Of a DNA stretch of 10,677 nt, positions 1-7,662 are shown piece by piece. This stretch comes from an uncultured Acinetobacter sp. (GTDB taxonomy: Bacteria > Pseudomonadota > Gammaproteobacteria > Pseudomonadales > Moraxellaceae): assembly GCA_900766635.1 (NCBI GenBank), contig CAAFWA010000318.1:1-10677 (forward strand), written 5' to 3'. Every line of letters starts with the position of its first letter. Within the stretch, counting starts at the first letter, position 1. The notes beneath the pieces are model-generated. The model did no database searches. It saw only the letters and a program-made list of their open reading frames with translations, and was not told where the DNA came from. Both the position numbers and the translations under genes were made by a program.

Positions 1-569
1 GTTTCATTCACCAAACGTAGGCTTGAATCTAATGTCACAGGAATCTGTGCATCATTTAAACCTTTGGTACGCATAAATAATACGCCCGCAGCACGTTCAA
101 GTGCGTAGTGACGTAATTGGCTTTGTACTTTTTCTGCAGTTGCTTTGGCTTGATTTAAATCCGCATTGGATACAATCACCACTTTGGCATCTAAAGCTTG
201 TGCAAGCTGTGCATTAAGCTGTGCAGCAAAGGCATCACGGCCATTGGGTACTAAACCTTCGGCAATAATGATGTCATGCTTTTGAGCAACTTCACGATGT
301 AGGCTTACCGCATCTTCAAGTAACTCGTCAGTTTGACCTAAAGCCAAACGTGAAGTTAGGGTGGCATAAGCGATTGGCTCTACCGTTTGGCTTTGGCTAA
401 TATGGCGATAAAGTGCGGTGCTACTGTCTGATTGTGCAGTGGCATCTTGAGAAAATGCTTTTAAAAATCCTGCTTTAATGCCTTGGCATTCTAAAGCATA
501 AACTAAACCTAAACAGGCTGAGGTAAGACCTACACCTTCGGCAGTTGGAACAAGAAGAATTGTTTTCAT
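1..569 (-). CDS. pta: Phosphate acetyltransferase (Pta), N-terminal part, cut by the window edge
   Basis: Pta interconverts acetyl-CoA plus phosphate and acetyl phosphate plus CoA in the cytoplasm, working with acetate kinase. Only the first 189 codons are in the window; the gene continues past position 1. The visible protein begins MKTILLVPTAEGVGLTSACL, the P-loop-like start of the long (about 700-residue) Pta form. It continues with GIKAGFLKAF and, near residue 100, IIIAEGLVP, a conserved stretch of this regulatory N-terminal domain. The catalytic phosphotransacetylase domain lies outside the window. A second in-frame ATG at 573-575 would add two residues (Met-Thr). Neither start has a good Shine-Dalgarno sequence, which suggests coupling to ackA, whose stop is 45 bp upstream with no terminator between. 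Identity is sure; the exact start is not. Confidence 0.93.
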   Translation of the reverse strand, partial: MKTILLVPTAEGVGLTSACLGLVYALECQGIKAGFLKAFSQDATAQSDSSTALYRHISQSQTVEPIAYATLTSRLALGQTDELLEDAVSLHREVAQKHDIIIAEGLVPNGRDAFAAQLNAQLAQALDAKVVIVSNADLNQAKATAEKVQSQLRHYALERAAGVLFMRTKGLNDAQIPVTLDSSLRLVNE

Positions 570-614
570 GGTCATATCATCAATCTTGGCAGTGGTGATG
601 AGATACAGTAGCGC

Positions 615-1823
615 TTAAGCCACTACTGCATCTTGTTCAGTCTTTTTTGTTGTTAAAATTCCATTGACAACGTTTTCAGTTTCTTGAGCAATACGGCCTT
701 CTTCATCAGTTGGTACTACCCAAATTTGTGGGCCTGTACCTGCATCAATACGACCTTCAGTACCACGTTTTAAGTTGTTGTTAGCATCAACACTTAAGTT
801 AAAGCCAAAGTGTGGTAAGTAGCCTAAAGTTTTTTCACGGATGTATGCTGAGTTTTCGCCAATACCACCTGTGAAGAATAAACCGTCTAAACGTGGTAAA
901 CCACAGCTTAACGCAGCTAAAGATTTTGCTAAACGGTAGCAGAACACTTCAATGGCAAGTGTTGCATCTTCATTGCCTTGCTCTGACGCTTCAATCAAAG
1001 TACGCATGTCGTTAGATAAGTTAGACAAGCCGAGTAAACCTGATTGGCTGTTGAGCATTTTGTCAATTTTGTAGATATCCCAACCTAAGTTCGCTTCTAA
1101 GAAACGGTGTAAGCTTGGGTCAACATCACCACTACGTGTACCCATCACTAAACCCTCAAGCGGCGTTAAGCCCATTGAAGTATCTACAGATTCACCATTC
1201 CAAATGGCACACGTTGAGCTACCGTTACCTAAGTGCGCTGTTAACCAACCACCTTGCTTGAAGCTGCCTGCTAATTCTGAACCACGCTCAGATACATAGG
1301 CATGGCTTGTACCGTGGAAGCCATAACGACGCACGTTATGTTCGGTGTATAAGAATTTTGGCACTGCATAGCGATAAGCATGTGCAGGCATGGTTTGGTG
1401 GAACGCTGTATCAAATACTGCAACTTGTGGTAAATCTGGGAATAAGCGTTTAGTTGCTTCAATACCCACTAAGTGTGCAGGGTTATGTAACGGTGCAAGC
1501 GGAGTAGCTTGACGAATAATGTCAATGATGTCGTCAGTAATCAATTCAGCTTGAGTTAATGTGCCGCCGTGTACAATACGGTGACCGATCGCATCTGGTT
1601 TATGATTGGCAAGACGTGATAAACCCACTTCTAATGCTTCTTTGTGATCCGCATTTGGGATTTTAATGTCAACAGGTTGGTTGCCTAAGGTCACGCCTTT
1701 AATACGTGCGTCAGGCGTACCTAAATTTTCAGCAAGGCCATGAATTCGGAAATTTTGCTCTTTTAATAGTAAAGCAAATTTAATTGAAGAAGATCCGCAA
1801 TTGATAATAAGAACGTTGGACAT
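615..1823 (-). CDS. ackA: Acetate kinase
   Basis: Acetate kinase makes ATP and acetate from acetyl phosphate and ADP (reversible, cytoplasmic), forming the Pta-AckA pathway with the next gene. The 402-residue product has the usual family length of about 400. Visible ASKHA-fold motifs are the N-terminal NCGSSSIKF (residues 8-16), GHRIVHGG (80-87, with substrate-binding Arg82), VFDTAFH (136-142, Asp138), YGFHGTSH (167-174, His170), [10 protein letters not shown] (227-236, catalytic Arg230) and FTGGIGENS (317-325, Glu323). All expected catalytic positions are present. The ATG at 1821-1823 is supported by an AAGGA ribosome binding site at 1831-1835, seven bases upstream. pta follows 45 bp downstream on the same strand, so the two are probably co-transcribed. 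The upstream region holds a candidate promoter and a bulged hairpin. Confidence 0.97.
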   Translation of the reverse strand: MSNVLIINCGSSSIKFALLLKEQNFRIHGLAENLGTPDARIKGVTLGNQPVDIKIPNADHKEALEVGLSRLANHKPDAIGHRIVHGGTLTQAELITDDIIDIIRQATPLAPLHNPAHLVGIEATKRLFPDLPQVAVFDTAFHQTMPAHAYRYAVPKFLYTEHNVRRYGFHGTSHAYVSERGSELAGSFKQGGWLTAHLGNGSSTCAIWNGESVDTSMGLTPLEGLVMGTRSGDVDPSLHRFLEANLGWDIYKIDKMLNSQSGLLGLSNLSNDMRTLIEASEQGNEDATLAIEVFCYRLAKSLAALSCGLPRLDGLFFTGGIGENSAYIREKTLGYLPHFGFNLSVDANNNLKRGTEGRIDAGTGPQIWVVPTDEEGRIAQETENVVNGILTTKKTEQDAVVA

Positions 1824-1843
1824 GGCGTATTCCTTGACTGGCG

Positions 1844-1872
1844 ATTTTAGTATTAGCTTGTTGTCATCCCAA
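1844..1872 (-). promoter_or_regulatory. Candidate sigma70 promoter of ackA
   Basis: On the minus strand, a -35-like TTGGGA (1867-1872) lies 17 bases from a -10-like TAAAAT (1844-1849, five of six consensus bases). Transcription would start near 1837, giving a leader of only about 14 nt that just includes the AAGGA site. The short leader and weak -35 make this tentative. Another TATAAA-like box lies further upstream on the minus strand, near 1926-1931, without a good partner. Confidence 0.3.
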
Positions 1873-1873
1873 T

Positions 1874-1899
1874 GATCAAAAAATGCTGTTTTCTTGATC
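1874..1899 (-). repeat. Bulged inverted repeat (hairpin) upstream of ackA
   Basis: The left arm (1874-1883, GATCAAAAAA) pairs with the right arm (1889-1899, TTTT, one bulged C, then TTGATC) around the five-base loop TGCTG. This gives ten base pairs with one single-base bulge. It sits 50-75 bp upstream of the ackA start codon. No T-run follows it on either strand, so it does not look like a terminator. It could be a leader structure if transcription starts upstream, or an operator-like palindrome; the role is unknown. Confidence 0.45.
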
Positions 1900-2081
1900 G
1901 TGTGAGTATTTGTATCACGGCTGTTTTTATACTCCTAGATAGACTTTAGGTGATTAGACTTAAGGATGATCGACGCCTTGCTTAATCATAATTATTATTT
2001 ATTGGTTAAAAGTTTCCATTTTCTAAAAAAATGTAAAACCAATGAATTAGTTTAATTCGGTTTCTTTTTAAACGAAATGGC

Positions 2082-2112
2082 AAAAAAATGAGCTAAAATT
2101 TTAATTTTTAGC
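2082..2112 (-). terminator. Weak intrinsic terminator overlapping the stop of the 133-residue membrane protein gene
   Basis: On the minus strand a 7-bp stem, GCTAAAA (2106-2112) with TTTTAGC (2092-2098), closes a seven-base loop. Three bases (TCA) later comes a run of seven T (2082-2088). The stop codon (2101-2103) lies in the loop. The stem is AT-rich, so termination may be partial; read-through would enter the ackA upstream region. Confidence 0.45.
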
Positions 2113-2502
2113 CGCTTCGTTGCGCTTAATCAATACATAAGCCAAGAGTGCGACCATAAAAAAGACCAACATCATCCATGCTAAACCTTGTAAGGTTTCA
2201 ACCACCGTGCGATAGATCTCAAGTACCCAACGCTCTTGGGTTAATTTTAAGATCATCGGCTGCTCGGTTTGGCGATCTACATAAATCGGGCTGATATATT
2301 TTTCCATATCATAAATCCGAATCCCTGAAGATGTACCCACCACTAAACCTGCAAAAAAGGTGTATTTGCCCCAAGCGCTATGAATGGGCTCTTGAATAAT
2401 GCGTGCCAAAATGGCGTAAATCGAAGCTGAAAATAAGCGCATCACCACATAAGATAAACCAAGTGCTAAAATAAAGGTCACCAACACTAAACTATAAAAC
2501 AT
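2101..2502 (-). CDS. Small membrane protein of unknown function (133 residues)
   Basis: I do not recognise this protein. It begins with a hydrophobic segment (about residues 3-23), has a second, glycine/serine-containing one at about 45-61 (FFAGLVVGTSSG), and a third at about 105-125 ending in Lys-Arg. Between the last two lies a polar stretch of about 40 residues with EKYISPIYVDR and a Trp-containing amphipathic part, so two or three inner-membrane spans are likely. There are no cysteines and no catalytic motif that I can see. It lies between proA and ackA on the same strand, isolated by the proA terminator upstream and a weaker terminator at its own stop, so it is probably monocistronic. 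The ATG has a purine-rich AAGAGAGAAGC stretch just upstream as a weak ribosome binding site. The length, hydrophobic pattern and clean terminator boundaries argue for a real gene. Confidence 0.8.
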   Translation of the reverse strand: MFYSLVLVTFILALGLSYVVMRLFSASIYAILARIIQEPIHSAWGKYTFFAGLVVGTSSGIRIYDMEKYISPIYVDRQTEQPMILKLTQERWVLEIYRTVVETLQGLAWMMLVFFMVALLAYVLIKRNEAAKN

Positions 2503-2519
2503 GCTTCTCTCTTGATATT

Positions 2520-2548
2520 TTTATAATGAGTTGTCAAAAAGATGCCAT
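2520..2548 (-). promoter_or_regulatory. Possible promoter of the 133-residue membrane protein gene
   Basis: Only about 46 bp separate the proA terminator from this gene. On the minus strand they hold ATGGCA (2543-2548, a poor -35), a 17-base spacer and TATAAA (2520-2525, five of six to the -10 consensus). A perfect TTGACA also lies at 2532-2537 but has no -10 at proper spacing. The predicted leader would be about 10 nt. Tentative. Confidence 0.28.
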
Positions 2549-2578
2549 AAAAAAAGCCTGCACTGTGCAGGCTTTTTT
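2549..2578 (-). terminator. Strong intrinsic terminator of proA
   Basis: A near-perfect palindrome pairs GCCTGCA with TGCAGGC (2556-2572) around a CTG loop. It is flanked by seven A on the left (2549-2555) and six T on the right (2573-2578). Read on the minus strand it starts 8 bases after the proA stop and ends in a seven-T run. The same structure would also work on the plus strand, but no plus-strand gene ends here. Confidence 0.9.
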
Positions 2579-2585
2579 GCATGTG

Positions 2586-3851
2586 TTATTGGCGAATCTG
2601 ACCGTCACCAAACACCACCCATTTTTGTGAGGTTAAACCCTCTAAACCCACAGGGCCACGGGCATGAATTTTGTCGGTTGAGATGCCAATTTCAGCACCT
2701 AAACCATATTCAAAACCATCGGCAAAACGCGTAGAGGCATTAATCATTACCGAGCTTGAATCGACACGGGCTAAGAATTGACGTGCAGTACTAAAGTTTT
2801 CGGTGATAATTGAATCGGTGTGATGTGAGCCATATTTGTTGATGTGATCAATCGCTTCATCAACACCTGAAACCACTTTAACCGCTAAAATTGGACCAAG
2901 GTATTCTTCGTACCAATCTTCTTCTGTCGCAGTAACAACGCTGTCACCTAAAATACGACGTGTTTCGGCACAGCCACGTAACTCAACTTGCTTTTGGGCA
3001 TACAGCTCAGCCACGCTTGGTAAAAATACCTCAGCGACTTTGGTATCGACCAACAACGTTTCCATGGCATTACATACACCATAACGATGGGTTTTGGCAT
3101 TTAAAGCAATAGGCAAGGCTTTTTGTAGATCGGCTTGTGCTTCAACAAAAACATGGCAGTTACCATCTAAATGTTTAATCACAGGCACACGTGCATCGTT
3201 GGTAATACGCTCAATTAAGCCCTTACCACCACGCGGTACAATGACATCCACATATTCGCTCATGGTGATTAATTGACCCACTGCAGCACGATCTGCGGTA
3301 TTAATCACTTGCACAGCATGTTCAGGGAGGCCGGCAGCTTTTAAACCATGTTGTACAGCTTTGGCAATGGCTTGATTAGATTCTAGGGCTTCTGAACCAC
3401 CACGTAAAATAATCGCATTGCCTGATTTTAATGCCAATGATGCAGCTTCTAAGGTCACGTTTGGACGAGATTCGTAAATCATTCCCACTACGCCTAAAGG
3501 CACACGCATTTTACCAAGCTGAATACCTGATGGACGATAAGCTAAATCGGTGATTTCACCAATCGGATCAGTGAGGCTAATGACATCTTTTAAACCCTGC
3601 AACATGCCGTCAAAGCGTGCGGGGGTAAGTTCTAAACGATCAAGTAGGGCACTATCTAAGTTATTGTTATGCGCTTTGGTCATATCAATTTGGTTGGCGG
3701 CTAAAATGGCGGCTTGGTCATTTTGAAGTGCCGTGTAAATTGCAGATAACGCAGCGTTTTTGCTTTGGGTAGACGCACTCGCTAACACGCGTGATGCTTG
3801 GCGTGCTTGTTGTCCTACCGTTTGCATATAATGTTCAATAGAATCTTGCAT
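2586..3851 (-). CDS. proA: Gamma-glutamyl phosphate reductase (glutamate-5-semialdehyde dehydrogenase)
   Basis: ProA reduces gamma-glutamyl phosphate to glutamate-5-semialdehyde with NADPH, the second step of proline synthesis in the cytoplasm. The 421-residue length is typical. Aldehyde-dehydrogenase-fold motifs are visible: [16 protein letters not shown] (118-133), the VPRGGKGLI segment (205-213), the catalytic cysteine in YGVCNAMET (Cys260), GSHHTDSI (341-348) and the ProA signature [17 protein letters not shown] (371-387) followed by [13 protein letters not shown] (396-408). The ATG at 3849-3851 gives the expected [14 protein letters not shown] N-terminus. The best ribosome-binding-like sequence (GGGAG, 3876-3880) lies 24 bases upstream, unusually far, and there is no in-frame ATG, GTG or TTG between. 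proB, which makes its substrate, is not in the window. The gene ends at a strong terminator. Confidence 0.97.
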   Translation of the reverse strand: MQDSIEHYMQTVGQQARQASRVLASASTQSKNAALSAIYTALQNDQAAILAANQIDMTKAHNNNLDSALLDRLELTPARFDGMLQGLKDVISLTDPIGEITDLAYRPSGIQLGKMRVPLGVVGMIYESRPNVTLEAASLALKSGNAIILRGGSEALESNQAIAKAVQHGLKAAGLPEHAVQVINTADRAAVGQLITMSEYVDVIVPRGGKGLIERITNDARVPVIKHLDGNCHVFVEAQADLQKALPIALNAKTHRYGVCNAMETLLVDTKVAEVFLPSVAELYAQKQVELRGCAETRRILGDSVVTATEEDWYEEYLGPILAVKVVSGVDEAIDHINKYGSHHTDSIITENFSTARQFLARVDSSSVMINASTRFADGFEYGLGAEIGISTDKIHARGPVGLEGLTSQKWVVFGDGQIRQ

Positions 3852-3955
3852 AGCGGTTTGATCAGTTAAAAAATACTCCCTGATAGTAGCAGGTCTAAGG
3901 ATTGAGATTGAAGTGTTTCTTCAAAAATTATTGCAACATGTCTATTTTTAAGTAC

Positions 3956-3982
3956 CCAAGACAGCACATTTAGCTGTCTCGG
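3956..3982 (-). terminator. Hairpin downstream of nagZ, possible weak terminator
   Basis: A perfect 7-bp stem, AGACAGC (3959-3965) with GCTGTCT (3973-3979), closes a seven-base loop. Two further C-G pairs lie beyond one A-C mismatch. It starts about 8 bases after the nagZ stop on the minus strand, the right place for a terminator. What follows (TGGGTACTTAAAAATAG on that strand) is not a proper T-run, so termination may be weak or need another factor. Confidence 0.4.
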
Positions 3983-3990
3983 TATGTGTA

Positions 3991-5010
3991 TTACTGAGCT
4001 GCTTTAAATTCAACAATTCGATCGTGTACAGCACGCCATGTTTCACCTAAATCAAGTTCCTCACCAATGTCAAGCTGTGGAATTTGGCCACGCATACGTT
4101 CTAAACGCGCTTGATCAGGCAGCGGTAAATCTTGAATTGCCTCTAAAGCAAGAATTTGTGCTGCACGATCATTACACACCAATCCCATATCACAGCCTGC
4201 TTTTAATGCCGCTTGAATACGTGCATCCGCACCACCTGCGACACAAGCCGCTTGCATGCTTAAATCATCTGAGAACAGTACGCCATCAAATTGTAGTTTT
4301 TCACGTAAAATACGCTGTAACCAAAATTCAGAAAAACCTGCAGGTTGTGGATCGACATTTGGATAAATCACATGTGCAGGCATGAGCGCATCAAGCTGAT
4401 CTTTGAGCTGCACAAAGGTTTGCATGTCGTGTGCTTCAATTTCGGCCAATGAGCGTGGATCAATCGCTGCGGCAACATGCGAATCGGCTTTAACTGAACC
4501 ATGACCGGGGAAGTGTTTACCTGTGCTTGCCATACCTGCACGCTGCATACCGCTTAAAAATGCACGCGCAAGGGCAATAATGTCTTTCGGATTTTTGGCA
4601 AAACCACGATCACCAATTACATCACTGATGTCATTAATATCTAAAACAGGTGCAAAGCTAAAATCAATCCCGACAGCAAGTACTTCAGTAGCCATCAACC
4701 ATCCACACTCCTCGCAGAGCTTTAATGCACGCTCAGGCTCAGTTTGATACAGCTCACCAAAACGCCCCATAGCAGGCAATAAAGTGAAGCCTTGTTTTAA
4801 GCGTTGTACACGGCCACCCTCTTGATCGACTGCAATTAAAATCTCGGGACGAATTTGGCGCATATGATCGGTTAAGGCACGCACTTGGCTTGGTGATTGG
4901 ATATTACGACCAAATAAAATCACCCCACCGACTTGAGGCTGTTGTAACAGTTTAATATCTTCTTCATTTAAATGAGTGCCTGCAATATCAAGCATTAAAG
5001 CGCCGATCAT
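3991..5010 (-). CDS. nagZ: Beta-N-acetylhexosaminidase NagZ (family GH3)
   Basis: NagZ removes terminal N-acetylglucosamine from GlcNAc-anhydromuropeptides in the cytoplasm during cell-wall recycling; in many gammaproteobacteria its product helps signal AmpC induction. I place the start at the ATG at 5008-5010 (339 residues), because the product then begins MIGALMLDIAGT, like other NagZ proteins, and CGGA (5018-5021) lies seven bases upstream. A longer reading from ATG 5050-5052 (353 residues) has no ribosome binding site. In the longer numbering the motifs are VGGVILFGRN (41-50), AVDQEGGRVQR (74-84), GKHFPGHG (178-185), ADSH with the catalytic Asp190/His192 dyad, LMPAHVIYP (223-231), and FSDDLSM (260-266) with the nucleophile Asp, probably Asp262. 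All are intact. The gene is divergent from prc, another envelope-turnover gene. Confidence 0.95.
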   Translation of the reverse strand: MIGALMLDIAGTHLNEEDIKLLQQPQVGGVILFGRNIQSPSQVRALTDHMRQIRPEILIAVDQEGGRVQRLKQGFTLLPAMGRFGELYQTEPERALKLCEECGWLMATEVLAVGIDFSFAPVLDINDISDVIGDRGFAKNPKDIIALARAFLSGMQRAGMASTGKHFPGHGSVKADSHVAAAIDPRSLAEIEAHDMQTFVQLKDQLDALMPAHVIYPNVDPQPAGFSEFWLQRILREKLQFDGVLFSDDLSMQAACVAGGADARIQAALKAGCDMGLVCNDRAAQILALEAIQDLPLPDQARLERMRGQIPQLDIGEELDLGETWRAVHDRIVEFKAAQ

Positions 5011-5017
5011 AGCGATG

Positions 5018-5021
5018 TCCG
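5018..5021 (-). promoter_or_regulatory. Ribosome binding site supporting the shorter nagZ start
   Basis: CGGA on the minus strand lies seven bases before ATG 5008-5010. No comparable purine-rich site precedes the upstream ATG at 5050-5052. This and the family N-terminus favour the shorter protein. Confidence 0.45.
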
Positions 5022-5128
5022 TGTTAGAATTTTCAACTAAAGAGAGCTGCATTGTGCAATGATTTGCTACAGTTTGTCAGCACAGATTGTGATAAAACTA
5101 CACGATAAACACAGATTGAATCGAGTAG

Positions 5129-5143
5129 CATGTGTGGCACATG
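5129..5143. repeat. Perfect 6-3-6 inverted repeat between divergent nagZ and prc
   Basis: CATGTG and CACATG are exact inverted copies separated by TGG, inside the short divergent intergenic region, 45-59 bp before the prc start and about 120-135 bp before the nagZ start. The symmetry and position resemble a dimeric regulator site. No regulator is identified, and a chance palindrome of this size is possible. Confidence 0.35.
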
Positions 5144-5187
5144 ATTGCACTGTTGCTTGATTCAAAAGAAGGAAAACTTTATAAATT

Positions 5188-7386
5188 ATGAAACTTCAAA
5201 CCATCGCGTGTGCAGTTGCCGTTGCAACTGGTGGATTCTTCTTTACTCATGTGGTGAGTGAAGCGCTTGCAGCCAATGATACGGTTGTGCGTCAGGGTGC
5301 AACACAAATTCAACCCACTCAAGAACAAGCCTTAGTGACGCGCCAATTGGCAACTTTGGTTGATCGTCAACATTATTTAAATCAACGTTTAGACAGCCAA
5401 ATGTCAAAACGTATTTTAGATTTTTATATCGACAGCTTAGATGCTGATCATTCTTTATTTTTACGTTCTGAAGTCGAAAAATACCAAAAACAATACGGCA
5501 CAACTTTAGGCATGGCCTTAAAAGCCGGTGACTTAAGCGCACCTTACGCCATTCATGCGCTGTATCGTGAGCGTTTAACAGAATTTTATCAATTTATGCT
5601 CGCTGAGCTCAAAAAACCGCAAAACTTAAAGCAAAAAAATGTCTTTATTGATACAGATCGTGAAAAAGCACCGTTCTTTAATAGCAAAGCCGAGCAACAC
5701 GACTATTGGCGCAAAATGTTGGTGTCGCAGCTCATCAATCTCACTTTAAGCCGTGAAGAAGAGCAAGCCAAACAAAAAGCTTTAAAAGAAAATCCAAGTT
5801 TAGCCAATGGCCAAGATTTATCAGGTCCTGAAGATTTAACGCCTGAGCAGACCTTAACCAAGCGTTATACCCGTCAGCTTGAGCGTATTGGTCGTTTAAA
5901 AAGTGACGATGTGCTCGATAAAGCCTTAAATGCCATGACGTTAAGCTATGATCCGCACAGTAATTACTTCCCACCTGTCGATGCGATTGAGCTTAACCGT
6001 CAAAGTTCATTGCAGCTTGAGGGCATTGGGGTATCGATTCGTCCTGATCGTAGCAATGAAGATTACACCAAGATTGAAACCATTGTTGAGGGTGGCCCTG
6101 CAAGCAAATCAGGTCAAGTTAAATCAGGCGATCGCATTATTGGCGTTGGTCAAGAGGGTGAAAAAATCGTTGATGTGATTGGTTGGCCAAGTAAAGAAGT
6201 CGTGGCATTAATTCGGGGTAAACGTGGCACAAAAGTGCATTTACGCTTACTCGGGCCAGGCGCTTCTTTAAGTCAAGCACGTGTGGTGACTTTAACTCGT
6301 GATGTGATTCAAGAAGAAGATGCAGGTGTACGTAGCCGTACTGTGAGCATTACACGTGATGGCAAGCAACATACCTTTGGTGTAATTGAAATTCCATCGT
6401 TTTATTTAAATTACCGTGCTCGCCGTGCAGGGGATGAATATCGCTCTGTTTCGGAAGATACCAATAATGCGTTAAAAGCCTTAGCTGTGCAAAAGGTCGA
6501 TGGCATCATCGTGGATTTACGTAATAATCCGGGTGGTTCGCTTGAAGAAGTGGCACGCATGCTTGGGCAAGTGATTAAATCAGGCCCTGTGGTGCAAATT
6601 CGTGATGGCAATGGCAACGTCAGTGTCTTTGAAGACAACGATGGGGGGCTGCAAACTTATGCAGGGCCTTTAGCGGTGATGATTAACCTTGCCTCTGCAT
6701 CAGCAAGTGAAATTTACTCGGCTGCCATTCAAGATTATGAGCGTGGTATTGTGATTGGCAGTCCAACTACAGGCAAAGGCACTGCTCAAGTGCAACTTGA
6801 TAGCTTAGCCTATGGACAAGCGACTTTAACACAACGTAAGTTCTATCGTATTACGGGTGGAAGTACCCAAAATAAAGGCGTCATTCCTGATATTAAATTG
6901 GTAGATATCTACAACGAAGAGTTTGGTGAGCGTAAAGCGAAAAATGCTCTTGCATGGGATACCATTAGCACTGCACCATTTAAACGTGAAGGCTCAGTAC
7001 GTCCTTATGTAGCGCAGTTGGCCAAAAGTTCACAAACACGTGTCACACTCAATCCACAATTTAAATATTTAGAGCAACGCAAAGCCTTAGCCAAAAAAGC
7101 TGAAGAGAAAAAACGTGTGGTGCTTGATCTCGATCAACGTCGTGCTGAATTGTTAGAACTTGAGCAAAAAACCTTGGCAGCAGAAAATGCGCGCCGTGTG
7201 GCCACAGGTCAAAAACCTTATGCCAATTGGGAAACTTATCAAGCCTCGATTGATGCTTTAGCAGAAGCTCGTGCCAAAATGAAAGCAGCACAGCGTCCTG
7301 CTTTGCCTGAAGAAGAAGCTTTTGTGCTTGAGTCAGCGCATGTACTGTTAGATTATAGCCAATTGCAAAAGGCTAAAGGCAATTGA
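5188..7386 (+). CDS. prc: Tail-specific protease Prc (carboxy-terminal processing protease, family S41A)
   Basis: Prc is a periplasmic serine protease that degrades proteins from their C-termini. In E. coli it works with the lipoprotein NlpI on the peptidoglycan endopeptidase MepS and processes FtsI. The 732-residue product (E. coli form about 682) starts with a signal peptide, a hydrophobic core followed by SEALAAND with likely cleavage near residue 28. An N-terminal helical domain follows (about 40-260, with SYDPHSNYFPP at 253-263). A PDZ domain spans about 265-355 (LEGIGVSI, GPASKSGQVKSGDRIIGVG). The S41 core is about 375-570 with DLRNNPGGSL (443-452), catalytic Ser505 in LASASASEIY and Lys530 in TTGKGTAQ. 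The Ser-Lys spacing of 25 matches E. coli Ser452/Lys477. The C-terminal region is helical and charged, as in the Prc subfamily. The start is ATG 5188, with AAGGA at 5169-5173, a rather long 14 bases upstream. Divergent from nagZ; ends at a clear terminator. Confidence 0.97.
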   Translation: MKLQTIACAVAVATGGFFFTHVVSEALAANDTVVRQGATQIQPTQEQALVTRQLATLVDRQHYLNQRLDSQMSKRILDFYIDSLDADHSLFLRSEVEKYQKQYGTTLGMALKAGDLSAPYAIHALYRERLTEFYQFMLAELKKPQNLKQKNVFIDTDREKAPFFNSKAEQHDYWRKMLVSQLINLTLSREEEQAKQKALKENPSLANGQDLSGPEDLTPEQTLTKRYTRQLERIGRLKSDDVLDKALNAMTLSYDPHSNYFPPVDAIELNRQSSLQLEGIGVSIRPDRSNEDYTKIETIVEGGPASKSGQVKSGDRIIGVGQEGEKIVDVIGWPSKEVVALIRGKRGTKVHLRLLGPGASLSQARVVTLTRDVIQEEDAGVRSRTVSITRDGKQHTFGVIEIPSFYLNYRARRAGDEYRSVSEDTNNALKALAVQKVDGIIVDLRNNPGGSLEEVARMLGQVIKSGPVVQIRDGNGNVSVFEDNDGGLQTYAGPLAVMINLASASASEIYSAAIQDYERGIVIGSPTTGKGTAQVQLDSLAYGQATLTQRKFYRITGGSTQNKGVIPDIKLVDIYNEEFGERKAKNALAWDTISTAPFKREGSVRPYVAQLAKSSQTRVTLNPQFKYLEQRKALAKKAEEKKRVVLDLDQRRAELLELEQKTLAAENARRVATGQKPYANWETYQASIDALAEARAKMKAAQRPALPEEEAFVLESAHVLLDYSQLQKAKGN

Positions 7387-7417
7387 AAGTAAAAGGCTAA
7401 GCTTTTGTTATTTTAAG

Positions 7418-7442
7418 AAGTCGACTTGGGTCGGCTTTTTTT
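7418..7442 (+). terminator. Intrinsic terminator of prc
   Basis: An 8-bp stem, AAGTCGAC (7418-7425) with GTCGGCTT (7430-7437, one G-U pair), closes a TTGG loop and runs into seven T (7436-7442). It begins about 31 bases after the prc stop and separates prc from the c-di-GMP gene. Confidence 0.85.
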
Positions 7443-7553
7443 AATTATGCTAAAGAGTACGTTAAAAAAAGTCACGCTTGGCTAAAAAAAGCACAAACCC
7501 AGCTAAATCAAGAACAGCTTGCTACTTGACCTACATCTAGAAGTATTAGATTC

Positions 7554-7582
7554 TTGACACACTTCTTTGTCTAACAAAAAAT
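7554..7582 (+). promoter_or_regulatory. Candidate promoter of the MHYT-GGDEF-EAL gene
   Basis: A perfect -35 TTGACA (7554-7559) is followed after 17 bases by AAAAAT (7577-7582, four of six, lacking the first T of the -10). Transcription from about 7590 would leave a leader of about 75 nt before the ATG at 7663 and would exclude the TTG at 7567 as start. An imperfect inverted repeat, ATCTA-N7-TAGAT (7535-7551), lies just upstream. Tentative because of the poor -10. Confidence 0.3.
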
Positions 7583-7654
7583 TTGTAGCGTGGTCTACAC
7601 TTGGGGGGATTTTTTGTGCAGCATTTTACTGCAGACTAGACAGATCAAGCCTAT

Positions 7655-7659
7655 GGAAG
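7655..7659 (+). promoter_or_regulatory. Ribosome binding site fixing the MHYT-GGDEF-EAL start
   Basis: GGAAG lies 3 bases before ATG 7663 and 6 bases before ATG 7666. The second spacing is the better one, so Met2 of the annotated product may be the true first residue. No such site precedes the TTG at 7567. Confidence 0.55.
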
Positions 7660-7662
7660 TCA

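Noticed and set aside
570..614. Possible terminator or separate promoter between ackA and pta
   Set aside because: No stable stem with a T-run and no -35/-10 pair is visible in the 45 bp, so co-transcription is the simpler reading.
2531..2734. Plus-strand open frame of 67 codons across the proA terminator and proA 3' end
   Set aside because: It begins inside the terminator region, lies mostly antisense to proA, has no ribosome binding site and its composition looks like a frame shadow.
4038..4385. Plus-strand open frame of 115 codons antisense to nagZ
   Set aside because: It lies wholly inside nagZ, is rich in His/Gln/Leu as expected of an antisense shadow, and has no recognisable domain.
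5157..5185. TTGATT-N17-TATAAA resembling a sigma70 promoter just before prc
   Set aside because: The -10 would end two bases before the prc ATG, so transcription would begin inside the gene and exclude the AAGGA site; only useful if prc started further downstream, which the signal peptide contradicts.
5188..5214. Possible lipoprotein signal (Cys8) at the Prc N-terminus
   Set aside because: The cysteine lies too early, before a full hydrophobic core, and the residue at -3 is Thr. A normal signal peptidase I site fits better near residue 28.
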